This document shows, piece by piece, positions 42,758 to 55,072 of a DNA stretch of 64,000 bases. The DNA lies in assembly GCA_029844215.1 (NCBI GenBank), contig CM056726.1, positions 78,979,548 to 79,043,547 on the forward strand, read 5' to 3'. The stretch comes from Przewalskia tangutica (Eukaryota; Streptophyta; Magnoliopsida; Solanales; Solanaceae). The position numbers were made by a program, and so were the translations under genes. Numbering within the stretch: position 1 is the stretch's first letter; each line of letters opens with the position of its first letter. The notes beneath the pieces were generated by a model. That model made no database searches, was not told where the DNA came from, and worked only from the letters and a program-made list of their open reading frames with translations.

Positions 42758-45642
42758 TGTCACACCCCGAACCCCGGGCCCGTGACTGGTGCCCTACCTG
42801 AGCACCCTTCTACCTAACTGACACAAGTAAATCGCGGAACTAAATAACACCTCGTTTTTTTTAACCAACGAACATGCAAGGGCAAAGCCGACAAAGCTGC
42901 CATATAATATATATAATAAAAGGCACTATACTGTACACGAGTCCAATCCCACATATGAATACAGACCTCTAAGAGTTTTATCAAATACGACGACAAGGCC
43001 CCGTACCATGCATCATAATCAGATAAAAGCATGTCATCAAGGATCTATACCAAAATGATAAACTCACGAGCAGATGGAGCTATCCAAAACTCGAGCGGTC
43101 CTACACTGCAGATCACCAAATCACGTACCTAAACTCGCAGATGAACGCATTTCAAGGAGGTCAAGACAAGAATGTACCAAGTATGTGAACTGAAAATACT
43201 GTAATGTAATCATAACAGTCTATACAAAACAGGAGACATGTATGATAGACAAACTACAATACACAATACCTAGCAGTCATGTCAAATCAGGGACGCATGC
43301 CCTCAAAGTCATTACTCAAATATAAACATGAGTCTCACGCCCATAACATCAATCATGCCCATGGAATCCTTCATCACTGCCGGCAGTCCATGATATAATA
43401 TAACATCAACAAGCACACTGAACTTTGCAATCATGAGAGTAATGGAATCATCTTTATCTTTTAAGTTATGCTTTTAACCATGAGATTAACTGTTCCACTT
43501 TAAGTCATAAACACACTACACCCTTTCATTAATGAAATCACTACCGTTTCAAAACATGAAGGTCGTGCCAGTGCCAGGGTCAACCACTCTATGTGTTATA
43601 ATGCAACCTATCATGGGACTATTTCACCCGCAAGAGACTATTTCACCCGCATAGGTCATGTGGACCCGCAATGAGTCATCGATACACGATACTCGCTTTA
43701 CGGATAGTTAATCCATGGCTTATATATCCCGGGAATTTAACCCACCCGAGTCAAATACCGACCCGCCGTGAGTGTGTACCACTCACCACCATGGGGAGCT
43801 ACCCCATGATATCATTTGAACCAAGTTGCCGACCCTTTATGGAGGGACGCGAATATGTGAAAATATGACACTTGCACGAATGTATATATGAGCAACCCAT
43901 ATGCAAACAAACCATTCTTGACCTTTATTTATAAAATGAATAAACCATCATTTTAGCAAACCAAGACAATACCATGCCTTTTCACAAACCAAGACAATTA
44001 CCATGCCTTTCCTTTTTACATAAAGCAAGACAATTACCATGACTTTTTTTTTACACAAACCAAGACAATACCATGCCTTTTTTTTTTTACATAAACCCAG
44101 ACAATACCATGCCTTTCATTTTTTACATAAAGCAAGACAATTACCATGCCTTTTTTTTTTACACAAACCAAGACAATACCATGCCTTTCCTTTTTTTTTT
44201 TACATAAACCCAGACAATACCATGCCTTTACACAAACCAAGACAATTACCATGCCTTTCCTTTTTTACATAAACCAAGAGAAATCCTTATTTAAGCAAGC
44301 CAAAGTACTATCACGACACAAATAAAATAATTCTCATTTAAACAAGCCAAAGTACTATCAAGACACAAATAGAATAATTTTCATTTAAACAAGCCAAAGT
44401 ACTATCAAGGCACAGATAGAATAATTCTCATTTAAACAAGCCAAAGTACTATCAAGGCACAAATAGAATAATTCTCATTTAAATAAGCCAAAGTACTACG
44501 TATATCCATTCCTTTCAAAAGACTCCTTTTTATATAAAACCCCAAGAGACTAACACCCGTAGTATCAATGCATGTCTATTTTTCAAAATAAGTTACTACA
44601 CCTTTAGAAATTCATTTCAAGGCTTTGAAACTAAGTAACTTCTAATTTCACAACCTAGGAAACTCATGCCTATCAATCAAAATAGACAATTTTCTTAATC
44701 TTCCATAAACCCGTTATAACTAACTTCTCATAAAGCCGTTATAACCCTTTATGGTTTTAGACAAATTCATTATTTTTATAACCAAGAGACTTATACTTTT
44801 AAAACCAAGTATCATATACTTTCAAATCAAGTTTCTTAACTTTCAAAATACTTCAAGTCTCTTAACTTTAGAAATCAAGTTTCTTAACTTTAGAAATCAA
44901 GTAGCTTATACTTTTAAATCCCAAGTAACTCACACCTTTAAAACAAGTTACTTCTTTTTAAATCATGTCATTTCTCCTCTTTTAAATCAATTAAGTAAAT
45001 CACTCCTTTGACTCCCCTAAAGCCGTTATAACAACCTTTAGGTTTTAGAACTAAGACACTATCCAAAAGATTTGGAAACCACTTCCTTTTTAAGACTCTA
45101 AGTATTTCAAGTAAAACACTTTCACTTTTGAAAATCCAAACTTCATTAAGGGGATGGATTATAACAACTTACAATTTAAACATCCAAAGTACAATCAAGG
45201 AAGTATATATAACAACTTCTATATTAGGCAATCCAAGTAAAATCAAGGAATGGATCATTTAAGGAGTAGGACTTACTTTCATTATCATAAGGAATCATGC
45301 TAGAAGAAGAGGAGATGGTTCACATACCTTTTCGGCTTAATCCACAAGCTAAGTCGAATACGCCGCTCGTAGAATTGTCAACCTATAATGGCCACAACAC
45401 GACTATCAACTTCTAGTTTCTAACGTATAATGATACTAAGTATACGGTCTCTTATTCTACGGAAAATTGGGCAGCACCTCCTTTGTTTCTACATACTTTT
45501 CCACCTTTTTCAAGGCCCGTAAATCAATAACCAACATGCCACATTTAAGGCTCAATACATCAACCAATCAAAGGGGATTACACTCCTTACAATACGTGTA
45601 AAATTCTGCCCCACAATTCATATAAAACAATCCAACACTTAT
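42758..45642 (-). mobile_element. Minus-oriented LTR M2, truncated
   Basis: Starts TGTCACACCCCGAACCCCGG and carries LTR landmarks in order through TAAAATTCTGCCCC (about 45600). It stops 40 bp later at a 24-bp duplicated sequence. The preceding five bases are ATCGG. The U3 end and internal domain are absent. Confidence 0.7.
43970..44510. repeat. Two adjacent tandem arrays in LTR M2
   Basis: First array (about 43970-44280): units of about 45 bp with ACCAAGACAATACCATGCC and long T runs. Second array (about 44285-44510): four to five 47-bp units with CAAGCCAAAGTACTATCAAG and AATAGAATAATT. The open frames at 44034-44272 come from the first. Confidence 0.8.
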
Positions 45643-48484
45643 TAGGTTTTGGATTGTATTCGGGCTTTAGGTTTTGGATTGTATTCGGGCTTAAAGAGGT
45701 AATAATCTCCGTCTTGCTATTGAAATTCAAGATTTCATGTTGTAGTAGTTGATAGATGAGCATGTGTTATATAGAATGAAGTTTGAAAAGATTTGGATCA
45801 TGTTGAGATGTTAAATCCGAGATTGACATGTTAGCCATTAAAGTTGGAAATCAATTTAGTTATTAGTTATAATCGTCGCATGTTATTTAAGGAAAGGAAT
45901 ATAGTCGTTATAAGTGATCATGAATTATATTACATGTTGGAATAACGACTTGGATTAGAAAGGAATTGAAAAAAAATAGATGTTGTTGTTGTCCTTGATA
46001 TTGCCGAGAATTGCCTAAAGATTATGGACTGTTTTATATTAATTGTGGGGCAGAATTTTACACGTCCTGTTAAGGCGTGTAATCCCCTTTGAATTGTTGG
46101 TTTGTTGCGCCTTAAATGTGGCATGTTGGTTATTGATTTCGGGCCTTGAAAAGGTGGAAAAGTACGTAGAAACAAAGGAAATGCTGCCCAATTTTCCGTA
46201 GAATAAGAGACTTTACACTTAGTATTATTCTACCTTAAAAAGGCTAGGAGTTGATAGACGTATTATGGTTATTATAGGTTAAAGTACTACGTATAGTGTA
46301 TTCTACTTGAAGGGTGGAATAACTATCAAGGTGGAAGTACTTTGGAGCATTTTGCAACTTGTCGTTAGTCGTCGCGAGGTACGTGAACCTCTTCCTTCTT
46401 TTGGCATGATCCTACGTATGAAATAGCCATGTGATATTATTTCATGATTCCTTCTACTCTTAGAAGTTAAGAAGTATCCACGTCGTTGATTCTATGTTAA
46501 AGGTATGTCTAAATTATCCTAAGTCCTTACCAAGTCTTATGAGAGATGTTGGTAGGAATGGTTAGGAAGTTATGAGGTTTGATTTAAAGCTATGTACCTT
46601 GATTTATTTGAAGTAAGTAAGTTGATTTTATAATTGAAAATGACTTGAATTTATATGTGAAAAGGGACTTGATTTTATAAGTGGAAGTTATATGGTTTTA
46701 AAGAGAATAAGTTACTTGGTTTTGGAAGTGTATGAAACTTTATTTTTCAAGTTATGGTACTTGATTTCTAAAGTATAGATGACATGATTTTATATGTATA
46801 AGTGACATGATTTTAAAGAGTATATGATACGAGGTTTTAAGACTATAAGCCTTGATTTTATAAGTGGAAATGACTTGATTTAAAAGTATGACTTCTTGAT
46901 TTATTTCAAAAGATAAGAAGATTGATTTCAAAAGAGTATGTAACTTGAGTTTTAAAAAGAAAGGAGTTTCATAATTCTTTTTAAGTATGTATGTACGTAG
47001 TACTTTTGGGTTTAGTTTCCCCAATGTGATAAGAAATAAAAGTGCCTTAAGTTCTCTAAAATGAAAGGTTGTTATAATAGCTTTATGGGAAGTTGTTATA
47101 ACGACTTAAGAAGAAGTGAAAAGGTGGTTTAAAATGTTATGTAAGGAAAATCACACCGAGCCTACAAATAGGCCGGGTTATGTTATGAGATACACCGAGC
47201 CTACAAATAGGCTGGGTTATGTTATGAGATACACCGAGCCTACAAATAGGTCGGGTTATGTTATGAGACACACCGAGCCTACAAATAGGCCGGGTTATGT
47301 TATGAGATACACCGAGCCTACACATAGGCCGAGTTACGCCATATGCACCGAGCCTACACAGTCGTTACGTCATCTTACACCGAGCCCCACAAGCGGCCGG
47401 TTATGCTACATGATTCCACAATACACCGAGCCCCACAGGCGGGCCGGGTTATGCTACATGATTCCACAGTACACCGAGCCCCACAGGCGGGCCGGGTTAT
47501 GCTACATGATTCCATAGTACACCGAGCCCCACAGGCGGGCCGGGTTATGCTACATGATTCCACAGTACACCGAGCCCCACAGGCGGGCCGGGTTATGCTA
47601 CATGATTCCACAGTACACCGAGCCCCACAGGCGGGCCGGGTTATGCTACATGATTTCACAGTACACCGAACCCCACAGGCGGGCCGGGTTATGCTACATA
47701 TTCCATCAGTACACCGAGCCCCACAGGTGGGTTGGGTTATGCCACATGATTCATCAGTACACCATGTCCCGTAAATAGGCCGGGTTACGTTATCACGTAT
47801 GGATAATCAAAGTAAGCTCCCAAATAAGAAGTCCCCCATAATGGGCCGGATTATGTTATGTAAGATATGTAATTTATGTGGAAAAACTTGATCAAATTCT
47901 TAAGTATGTATGTAAGAATATGATGTTAATTCTTATTGAAAGAAAGAAAAGAATGATTTATGTACGATTGATTTCATGAGTTAAAATGGCACGGTAGGAT
48001 CTGGTATTTAATTTTTATACTTGCCCCTGTCATTCTTTTATACAGTTATGATTTGGTTACTGTACCTTATTTCCGTTCCATACTCGGTACCTATTGTACT
48101 GACCCCCTTCGGGGGGCTGCGTTCATGCCCGCAGGTATTAGGTACCCAGGTTGGTGATCCTCGTTCTTAGGATCTCTATTCAGTTTTTGGGAAGAAGCTC
48201 CATTCACTCCGGAGGCTTATCTTTTGGTACGGATCCCTGTTGATGTAGATTATGTATATTCAGGGGTATGAAGGGGCCCTGTCCCGTCACAGTGGTTATG
48301 TCAAAAATTCTTAGAGGTCTGTAGTCATATCTTGTGGGTCGGTTTGTAAAAAAAAAAAGGATGTAACTTCTTTTGGCTATGTATATATATATAAATATGT
48401 CCAGTGAGGTAGCCTTATCGGCTAGCCTGTTGTTTATTTTCCTGTTAATGTACGTTATGAGTTTCATGTATGTTCCGCTGATTT
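45643..48484 (+). mobile_element. Plus-oriented LTR segment nearly identical to the element A 5' LTR
   Basis: It matches about 10188-12850 with only about 1% substitutions by eye over the first 400 bp. By order it would be the continuation of the element A 3' LTR after the block 15497-45642. It is cut at 48485 by element B after CCGCTGATTT. The much lower divergence than in the 14732-15496 part leaves the assignment open. Confidence 0.65.
47153..47775. repeat. 39-bp and 48-bp tandem arrays, expanded
   Basis: About five 39-bp units and eight 48-bp units, compared with five 48-bp units at 11895-12150. They account for the frames at 47116-47778. Confidence 0.88.
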
Positions 48485-48712
48485 TGTCACGACCCGTTCC
48501 CGGGCCCGTGACTGGTGCCTAACCCGGGCACACAAGTAGACATACATCAGAGTAACCAACGGAATATAAACTTGCAAACATGAAACAGTGTAAAATAAGA
48601 ACAGTCTATCCAAAGAAAAGTTGCCTTTCGGCAAGTATATAAATACCCAAAAGTGAACAGTTACATCCCAACTTGACAACAAGACTACAGACCTTTAAGA
48701 AGGTGTAAACAC

Positions 48713-48737
48713 TATGACGGGACAAGGCCCCGTCATA
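48713..48737. other. Conserved LTR hairpin
   Basis: TATGACGGG pairs with CCCGTCATA around a 7-nt loop. At the same place other LTRs have TATGACGGG/CCCGTCATA (56790-56814) or ATGGCGGG/CCCGCCAT (57330-57352, 62981-63003, 39301-39318). Confidence 0.6.
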
Positions 48738-50042
48738 CCCCTGAATGTACAAAACATCTACAACACCAGGGAGAACCATACCAAAAGTCGAGCCTCCGGA
48801 GAAATGGAGCTCCTGACACCAGAGTAAAGATCCTAAGAATGAGGATCCACCACCTGCTTTCCCTTACCTGCGGAATGAACGCAGCCCCCCGAAGGAGGTC
48901 AGTACAACAGGTACCAAGTATGTGAAACTGTAAAGTGCTGATATATATATATAACTATAACATTTTAAAACCAATTCACAAATATGTACGAAACAACCAA
49001 GTTAACCGCACATAGTGCCACATCATAAACAAGAGCGAAAATAGACATAAGGTAACTAGTCTTTTCTAGGCCGCTAATGATCGAAGCAAGGCCAATCGCC
49101 CATAGTATCATTATGCGAACCTAATCTTGGACTCCCGCAGTCCGCATAGGTCACCTAGGCCCGCATGAGGTATTCCTCGCATCGAGGGTAGCTAAACCTG
49201 CATCGCCCCGACTTCCGCATCGCATGGCCACATAGACCGCATGAGGTATTCCTCGCATCACATTCCTGGAACTCCCGCAGCTCCGCATAGGTCCCATGGA
49301 CCCGCATGAGGTATTCCTCGCATCGGGGGCGGCTAAACCACGACATCATAACAAGTCAGGAGGGTGAGTGATATAATACTAGCACAACAACTTATCGTTA
49401 AACAACATAAACACAACAAGAATAACCTCCTTACACAAGCGTCACAAGATACTAACACACGTAGCATCACAACATGTTTATCAAACCAACTTACCATACC
49501 TTCAACATCATTTCAAGCCTTTGATAAACAAACAATTAAATCGTTTTTCTTATCTTTCTTAAGTCGTTATAGCTAACTTCCCATAAAGCTAGTATAACAC
49601 TTAAACTTTTTATAAAAACCAAGTATTACTTTTCTTCCAAAAATGATTCATAATTCTTTTTGAAATATTCAAGATTCTTATTATTTAGAACTCAAGTCCA
49701 AAGACATCAAAGTAAAGCCAAATTTAGTTTAACACACGTACGTCTACCGTACTACATATATATTTCACAAATATCATGCTTAAAGAGATAGGAAGAATCA
49801 CATACCTCCTCGGCTAAATCCACTTGCCAAGTCGGATATGTCGCGCGCAGAGTGTCAACCTATAATAGTCAAAACACACCTATCAACTTCTAGTTTTTCG
49901 TGTTATTCTTCTAAGTAAGCCTTCTCTTAGTCTACGAAAAATTGGGCAGCACTTCCCCCGTTTCTACTCAATTCTCCACCTTTAACAAGGCCCGATAATA
50001 GTAACCAACATGCCATAAATAAGGTGCAATAATTCTGAAATT

Positions 50043-50296
50043 TAAAGAAGGGGATAACACGCCCAAACAGAACGCGATTAAAAATCTCTCATTCATAATA
50101 ACAATAAGTAAAGAAGGGGATAACACGCCCAAACGGAACGCGATTAACAATCTCTCCTTCATAATAACAATAAGTAAAGAAGGGGATAACACGCCCAAAC
50201 GGAACGCGATTAACAATCTCTCCTTCATAATAACAATAAGTAAAGAAGGGGATAACACACCCAAACGGAACGCGATTAACAATCTCTCCTTCATAA
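50043..50296. repeat. 66-bp tandem array in LTR of element B
   Basis: Four nearly identical units with GGGGATAACACGCCCAAACG and AACAATCTCTCCTTCATAAT. The period is a multiple of three and produces the open frames at 49968-50370. Confidence 0.88.
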
Positions 50297-51474
50297 CAAC
50301 AATGTAAATACGATACAAAGTAGATACGGTCCAAAGTAGATACGGTCCTTAAGTTGGGGTCCTTGGCCAACTTTTACAATTTTACTTATCCAATTACTTC
50401 ATTAGTCCTTCAACTTATATTCCAATCTTTATATAAGTTATAGTTTCTTTGTTGTTAACTTCTTAGTAAGTAATGGATACATTTTTACCATTTTAATGGC
50501 TAATATGCCAATTCTTCTTTTAACATCTTAACAAGATCCAAATCTTTCCTTATTATATCATACTCCATAATATACTTCCAATATATGTATAATATCCAAT
50601 ATACATAATAATCAACTTCACAAAGAGGTTAAGGTTCATTACCTCAATAATAGCCCAACAATATCCAAGAACTTAAAGTCATTTCAAAGCAAGTCTTAGC
50701 TCCAAATCTTTGTGCTCCAAACCACCACAAGTCACCCTTAGAAGTTCCCAACTAACTTCTCTTCAAGAATTAACTCCAAAAAGTGAAGAACACTTAGGCT
50801 CCATTTTATGCATGCTCTCGACTTTTGTGAGGTTTTTGAGGCCAGGGGTGTGAAATCTTGTCTAACTCTTGGTTAATAATCTTCCTAACACATTAAGGAA
50901 GAACACTTATAAGTTTAAGAATTTTTGGACAACATTTGGTTAAGGGGAGGGGGGTTGGACGAGAGCTTCAAGGAAAAGGGAGAGAAAATATTTTCAAGTC
51001 TTGAAATATTCTTAGTGTGGAAGATTTTTCATCAACTAAAGGGGTTTATATAGTACAACCAAGGGTTAGGATTGAAACATGTGTATGGTATAGATTGTTT
51101 TGTGTAGGTTCCCTTCTACACTTGTCCCACAAATGCCATGCAAGACTTTGACCATTTGACTTGCCCACAAACTTGCTAAAACCGTCCACTATACCATGCA
51201 ATACCATGCAAGACTTTTGGCCACTTGTCTTGCCCACTATACTAGCAAAAACCGTCCATAATGCCACTTGGGGTGACACATGTCGCCCTCCTATTGGTCC
51301 AAAATATTTAACTCTCGGAAAAATTCCATAAAATATTAAAAACGTAAAAATTTCCTTCACAAGGTTCGGAATATTTTCCGTCGGAAAACAATTCTTTCAT
51401 TCTTACCCTAATTAGGGTTTAAACATTCGTGACGCACGCCCCACATACATACTCCGGAACTTCGGGGTATAACA

Positions 51475-51488
51475 TTCTCCCCCCCTTA
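51475..51488 (-). other. Poly-purine tract of element B
   Basis: AAGGGGGGGAGAA on the minus strand directly precedes the LTR. Confidence 0.8.
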
Positions 51489-51616
51489 GAAACATTCGTC
51501 CCGAATGTTCCTTCAAGATTCAATTAATTCGGATAACGGCATAGTCTCTCATAACTTGAACAATTTGCAAAATGCCACATATGGCCACAATAGAACACTT
51601 AAGTACATATGATAAT

Positions 51617-53434
51617 TTAAAAAAATAACCAGTAGGAAAGTGAGTTACCTTGAGGTGTGGGGAATAAGTGAGGATACTTCTGCCTCATGTCCTCCTCTGC
51701 TTCCCACGTCATCTCCTCTCTGTTCTCGTTCCGCCATAAGACCTTGACGGAAGCCACATCCTTTGTCCGCAGTCGCCTAACCTGACGATCGAGTATCGCT
51801 ATGGGAATCTCCTCATACGATAATCCTTATGTCACCTGGACATCATCAATCGGGTGCACTCTAGACGGATCTCCGATACATCTCCTCAGCATATAAACAT
51901 GAAAAACTGGATGTACTGCCTCCAGATCGGACGACAGATCCAACTCATAGGCAACCTTGCCTACCCTACGGACAATCTGATAAGGCCCAATGTACCTTGG
52001 GTTGAGCTTCTCTTTCTTCTCAAACCTCATCACACCCTTCATGGGTGACACCTTCAGGAAAATCCAATCAACAACCTCAAACTCCAAATGTCGACGACGA
52101 TGATCTGCATACGACTTCTATCGACTCTGAGCTGTCAATAACCGCTCCTGGATAAGCTTCACCTTATCCACCGCCTTCTGAACCAAGTCCAGCCCGACTA
52201 ACTGCACCTCACCCACATCAAACCAACCTATCGATGACCTGCACTTCCTCCCATATAAGGCCTCATAAGGCGCCATCTGGATACTTGAGTGGTAGCTGTT
52301 GTTATACGCAAACTCTACTAGCGGCAAATGATCCTCCCAGCTAACTTTGAAATAAATAACACAGCTCGCAAAGATATCCTCGTGTCCGGATAAGACGCTC
52401 TGCTGTCACGACCGAGGATGGAATGCAGTACGGAGGCTCACCTGCGTCCCTAATACCTTCTGGAAAGACCTCCAGAAGTTAGCCGTAAACTGAGCTCCTC
52501 TGTCTGATATGATAGAAATAGGGACCCCATGTAGTCTCACGATCTCTCGGATGTAAAGTCTAGCGTAATCCTCGGCCGAAAAAGTCATCCTGACGGGAAG
52601 AAAGTGGTCTGATTTCATCAACCTGTCGATGATAACCCAGATAGAATCATGCTTCTTCTGAGTGCGAGGTAACCCTGTAATAAAGTCCATATTGATCACC
52701 TCCCATTTCCATGTCGGAATCTCTATAGCCTGCAACAACCCACCAGGCCTCTGGTGCTCCACCTTGACCTGCTGACAACTCAGGCACTGAGCAACAAACT
52801 CTGCAACGTCCCTCTTCAGGCTGTCCCACCAATACACAGATCTGAGGTCGTGGTACATCTTTGTTGACCCCGGATGGATAGAGTAACGCGCACTGTGTGC
52901 TTTCCCTAGAACCTGCTGTCGAAGTCCTGCAATATCTGGAACACACAACCTGCCCTCAAAACTTAGCACCCCATCAGGTGCTACCTCAAAAGGACCCTTC
53001 CCCTCACGAAGAGTCGTATCACGATACCGTGTCATAATCGGATTCTCATACTGTCGCCTCTTCACCTCCTCGACGATGGAAGACTCGACAACCTCTCGAA
53101 CCCGAACCCCACTACTATCAGAATCAATCAATCGGACTCCAAGGCTCGCTAGCTGATGTAACTCGCGGACCATGCCCCTCCTCTCTGGCTGCACATCTGA
53201 TAGACTACCCATCGACCTACGACTAAGGGCATCTGCCACTACATTGGCCTTCCCTGGGTGGTATAGGATATCGACATCATAATCCTTGAGTAGCTCTAAC
53301 CACCGTCTCTGTCGCAAGTTCAGCTCCCTCTGGATGAAGATATACTGGAGGCTCTTGTGGTCTGTGTATATATCCACATGAACTCCATACAAATAATGTC
53401 TCCAGATCTTCAAGGCGTGAATCACTGCTGCCAA
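51617..53434 (-). pseudogene. Element B pol: RNase H end, integrase and chromodomain
   Basis: From 53434 the frame reads the end of RNase H (YTDHKSLQYIF, YHPGKANVVADALSRR). Integrase follows: a zinc-binding part around GSTKMYHDLRSVYWW and CLSCQQVKVEH, the first catalytic Asp in INMDFITGLP, and the second in IISDRGAQFTANFW. The segment before the catalytic Glu (normally HPQTDGQAE) is broken by a small deletion and stop near 52403, and AER is readable in the next frame. The C-terminal part (LPLVEFAYNNSYHSSIQMAP, LNPRYIGPYQIVRRVGKVAY) continues in two more frames. After a stop at 51827 a chromodomain is readable (LSYEEIPIAILDRQV, VKVLWRN, EEMTWEAEEDMR) up to 51617. The chromodomain marks the element as a chromovirus, Tekay/Del-like. 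Confidence 0.85.
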
Positions 53435-53436
53435 CT

Positions 53437-54610
53437 CTAAGTCATGTGTGGGTAGTTCTTCTCATGCTTCTTGAGCTGTCGAGATGCGTAAGCTATAACC
53501 TTGCCCTGCTGCATCAACACACATCCAAGCCCGATTCCCGACGCATCACAATAAACCACATAGCCGCTCGACCTCCGGAAGAGTAAGAATCGGGCGTCAA
53601 CCTCTCCTTTAGTAATGGAAGCCCTTCTCGCAAGCATCCGCCCACCGAAACTTAGATGCCTTCTCGAGTCACGGTCAAAGGTGCCAAATAGAAGCAAACT
53701 TCTCCACAAACCTCCAGAGTAACCCGCAAGGCCCAAAAGTCGCGCACTGCTTGAGTAAGAGGTTCAGGACAACTTCGATCGCCTCGATCTTTGCCGTATC
53801 CAACCGAATACCATCGGCCCCGACAATGTGCCCTAAGAACGCCACCGAAGCTAACCAAAACTCACACTTCGAAAACTTGGCATACAACTACTGGTCCCGG
53901 AGAACTCTCAACACCGTCCTCAAATGCTCCGCATGCTCCTGCTCCGAGCGAGAATAAATCAAGATGTCATCAATGAATACTATCACAAACGTATCCAAAA
54001 ACGGCTTGAACACTCGGTTCATTAAATCCATAAATACCGTCGGAGCATTGGTCAAGCCGAAAGACATGACCCTGAACACATAGTGCCCGTACCGGGTCCG
54101 GAATGCAGTCCTAGGGACATCCGTCTCCCTAACTCGCACCTGATGGTAACCAGATCGCAGGTCTATCTTGGAGAAACACCTCGCGCCCTACAACTGGTCG
54201 AACAAATCGTCAATCCTGGGAAGGGGGTATCTGTTCTTAATAGTCACCTTGTTCACCGCTCGTAATCAACACATACGCAGCTGGCCCCATCCTTCTTCTT
54301 CACGAACAATACCAAGGCCCTGGGGAGAAACACTAGGCCTGATGAAGCCCTTCTCCAGCAAATCTCTCAGCTGGTCCTTCAACTCTCTCAACTCGGCATG
54401 TGCCATTCTGTATGGCGGAATGGATATAGGTCGAGTATCAGGCAGAATATCAATGCAAAACTCTATCTCCCTCTCAGGAGGGATACCCGGGAGGTCGTCT
54501 GGGAACACATCTAGAAACTCTCTGACTACTGGAACTGACTGATGGTCTGGTGTCACTGCCTCAGTATCAAATACCCGAATGAGATGGTAGATATACCCCT
54601 TCTGAACCAT
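53437..54610 (-). pseudogene. Element B pol: reverse transcriptase and start of RNase H
   Basis: The 54610-54266 frame holds the RT start (VVREFLDVFPDDLPGIPPER, LEKGFIRPSVSPQG) and then shifts frame where KKKDGS is expected. 54139-53888 gives the palm (FRVMSFGLTNAPTVFMDLMN) and the catalytic FIDDILIYS (YxDD variant of gypsy RT). 53887-53675 gives the CEFW..VAFLGHIV segment. RNase H begins near 53590 with the first catalytic Asp (VVYCDASGIGLGCVLMQQ). A one-base deletion near 53440, in the YPTHDLELA motif, separates it from the rest. RT/RNase H would copy element RNA into DNA in cytoplasmic particles; several frameshifts make this copy inactive. Confidence 0.87.
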
Positions 54611-54705
54611 CTTCCCGCCTCGAGGTAAGAAATAAACTTACCCGGCGACATAGTGTTCTCCCACTCGATAACCGACTTCAGAAATCGAACCGTACCAACC
54701 GCTTC

Positions 54706-55041
54706 CTACTTCACATTGGCATAGCAAGAAGCTAACCAATCCATACCCGTGATCACATCAAAATCGGTCATATCCAACTCTATCAAGTCGGCTGGTCCGA
54801 CGATCGATATAGTCATCGGGCAAGCCCTATATACCCGCCGCCTACCACCGAATCCCCATGGCGTAGCTACCTCAAAAGGGTCTATGGACTCAGGCTCTAT
54901 CCCTATCCTACTAGAAATATAGGGAGATATATAGGACAAGGTAGAACCTGGATCTATCAAGGCATATACGTCACAACAAGAAACTGATAAAGTACCTGTG
55001 ATGACATCTGGTGATGCCTCCTGGTCCTGGCGGCTGGACAT
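54706..55041 (-). pseudogene. Element B pol: aspartic protease
   Basis: A 111-codon frame has ALIDPGSTLSYISP, in which the retropepsin D-S/T-G triad appears as D-P-G, so the residue after Asp is changed, and a later DFDVITGMDWLASCYANVK segment typical of gypsy proteases. It lies between gag and RT in the same orientation. The changed DPG would probably inactivate the enzyme. Confidence 0.78.
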
Positions 55042-55072
55042 GGCATAAATGCGGTTCTGAGGACCGCTGGAA

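Larger units (their letters stand above)
48485..51474 (-). mobile_element. Element B, 3' LTR (left)
   Basis: Starts TGTCACGACCCG and ends CGGGGTATAACA, 2990 bp, followed by a PPT. It contains a perfect 9-bp hairpin (48713-48737), the GCAGCCCCCCGAAGGAGG segment near 48890, and a 66-bp repeat array. Left target duplication should be GATTT (48480-48484); the other end is outside the window. Confidence 0.87.

Noticed and set aside
49968..50370. Repeat protein frames of 116 and 93 codons
   Set aside because: 66-bp tandem repeat in the LTR of element B.
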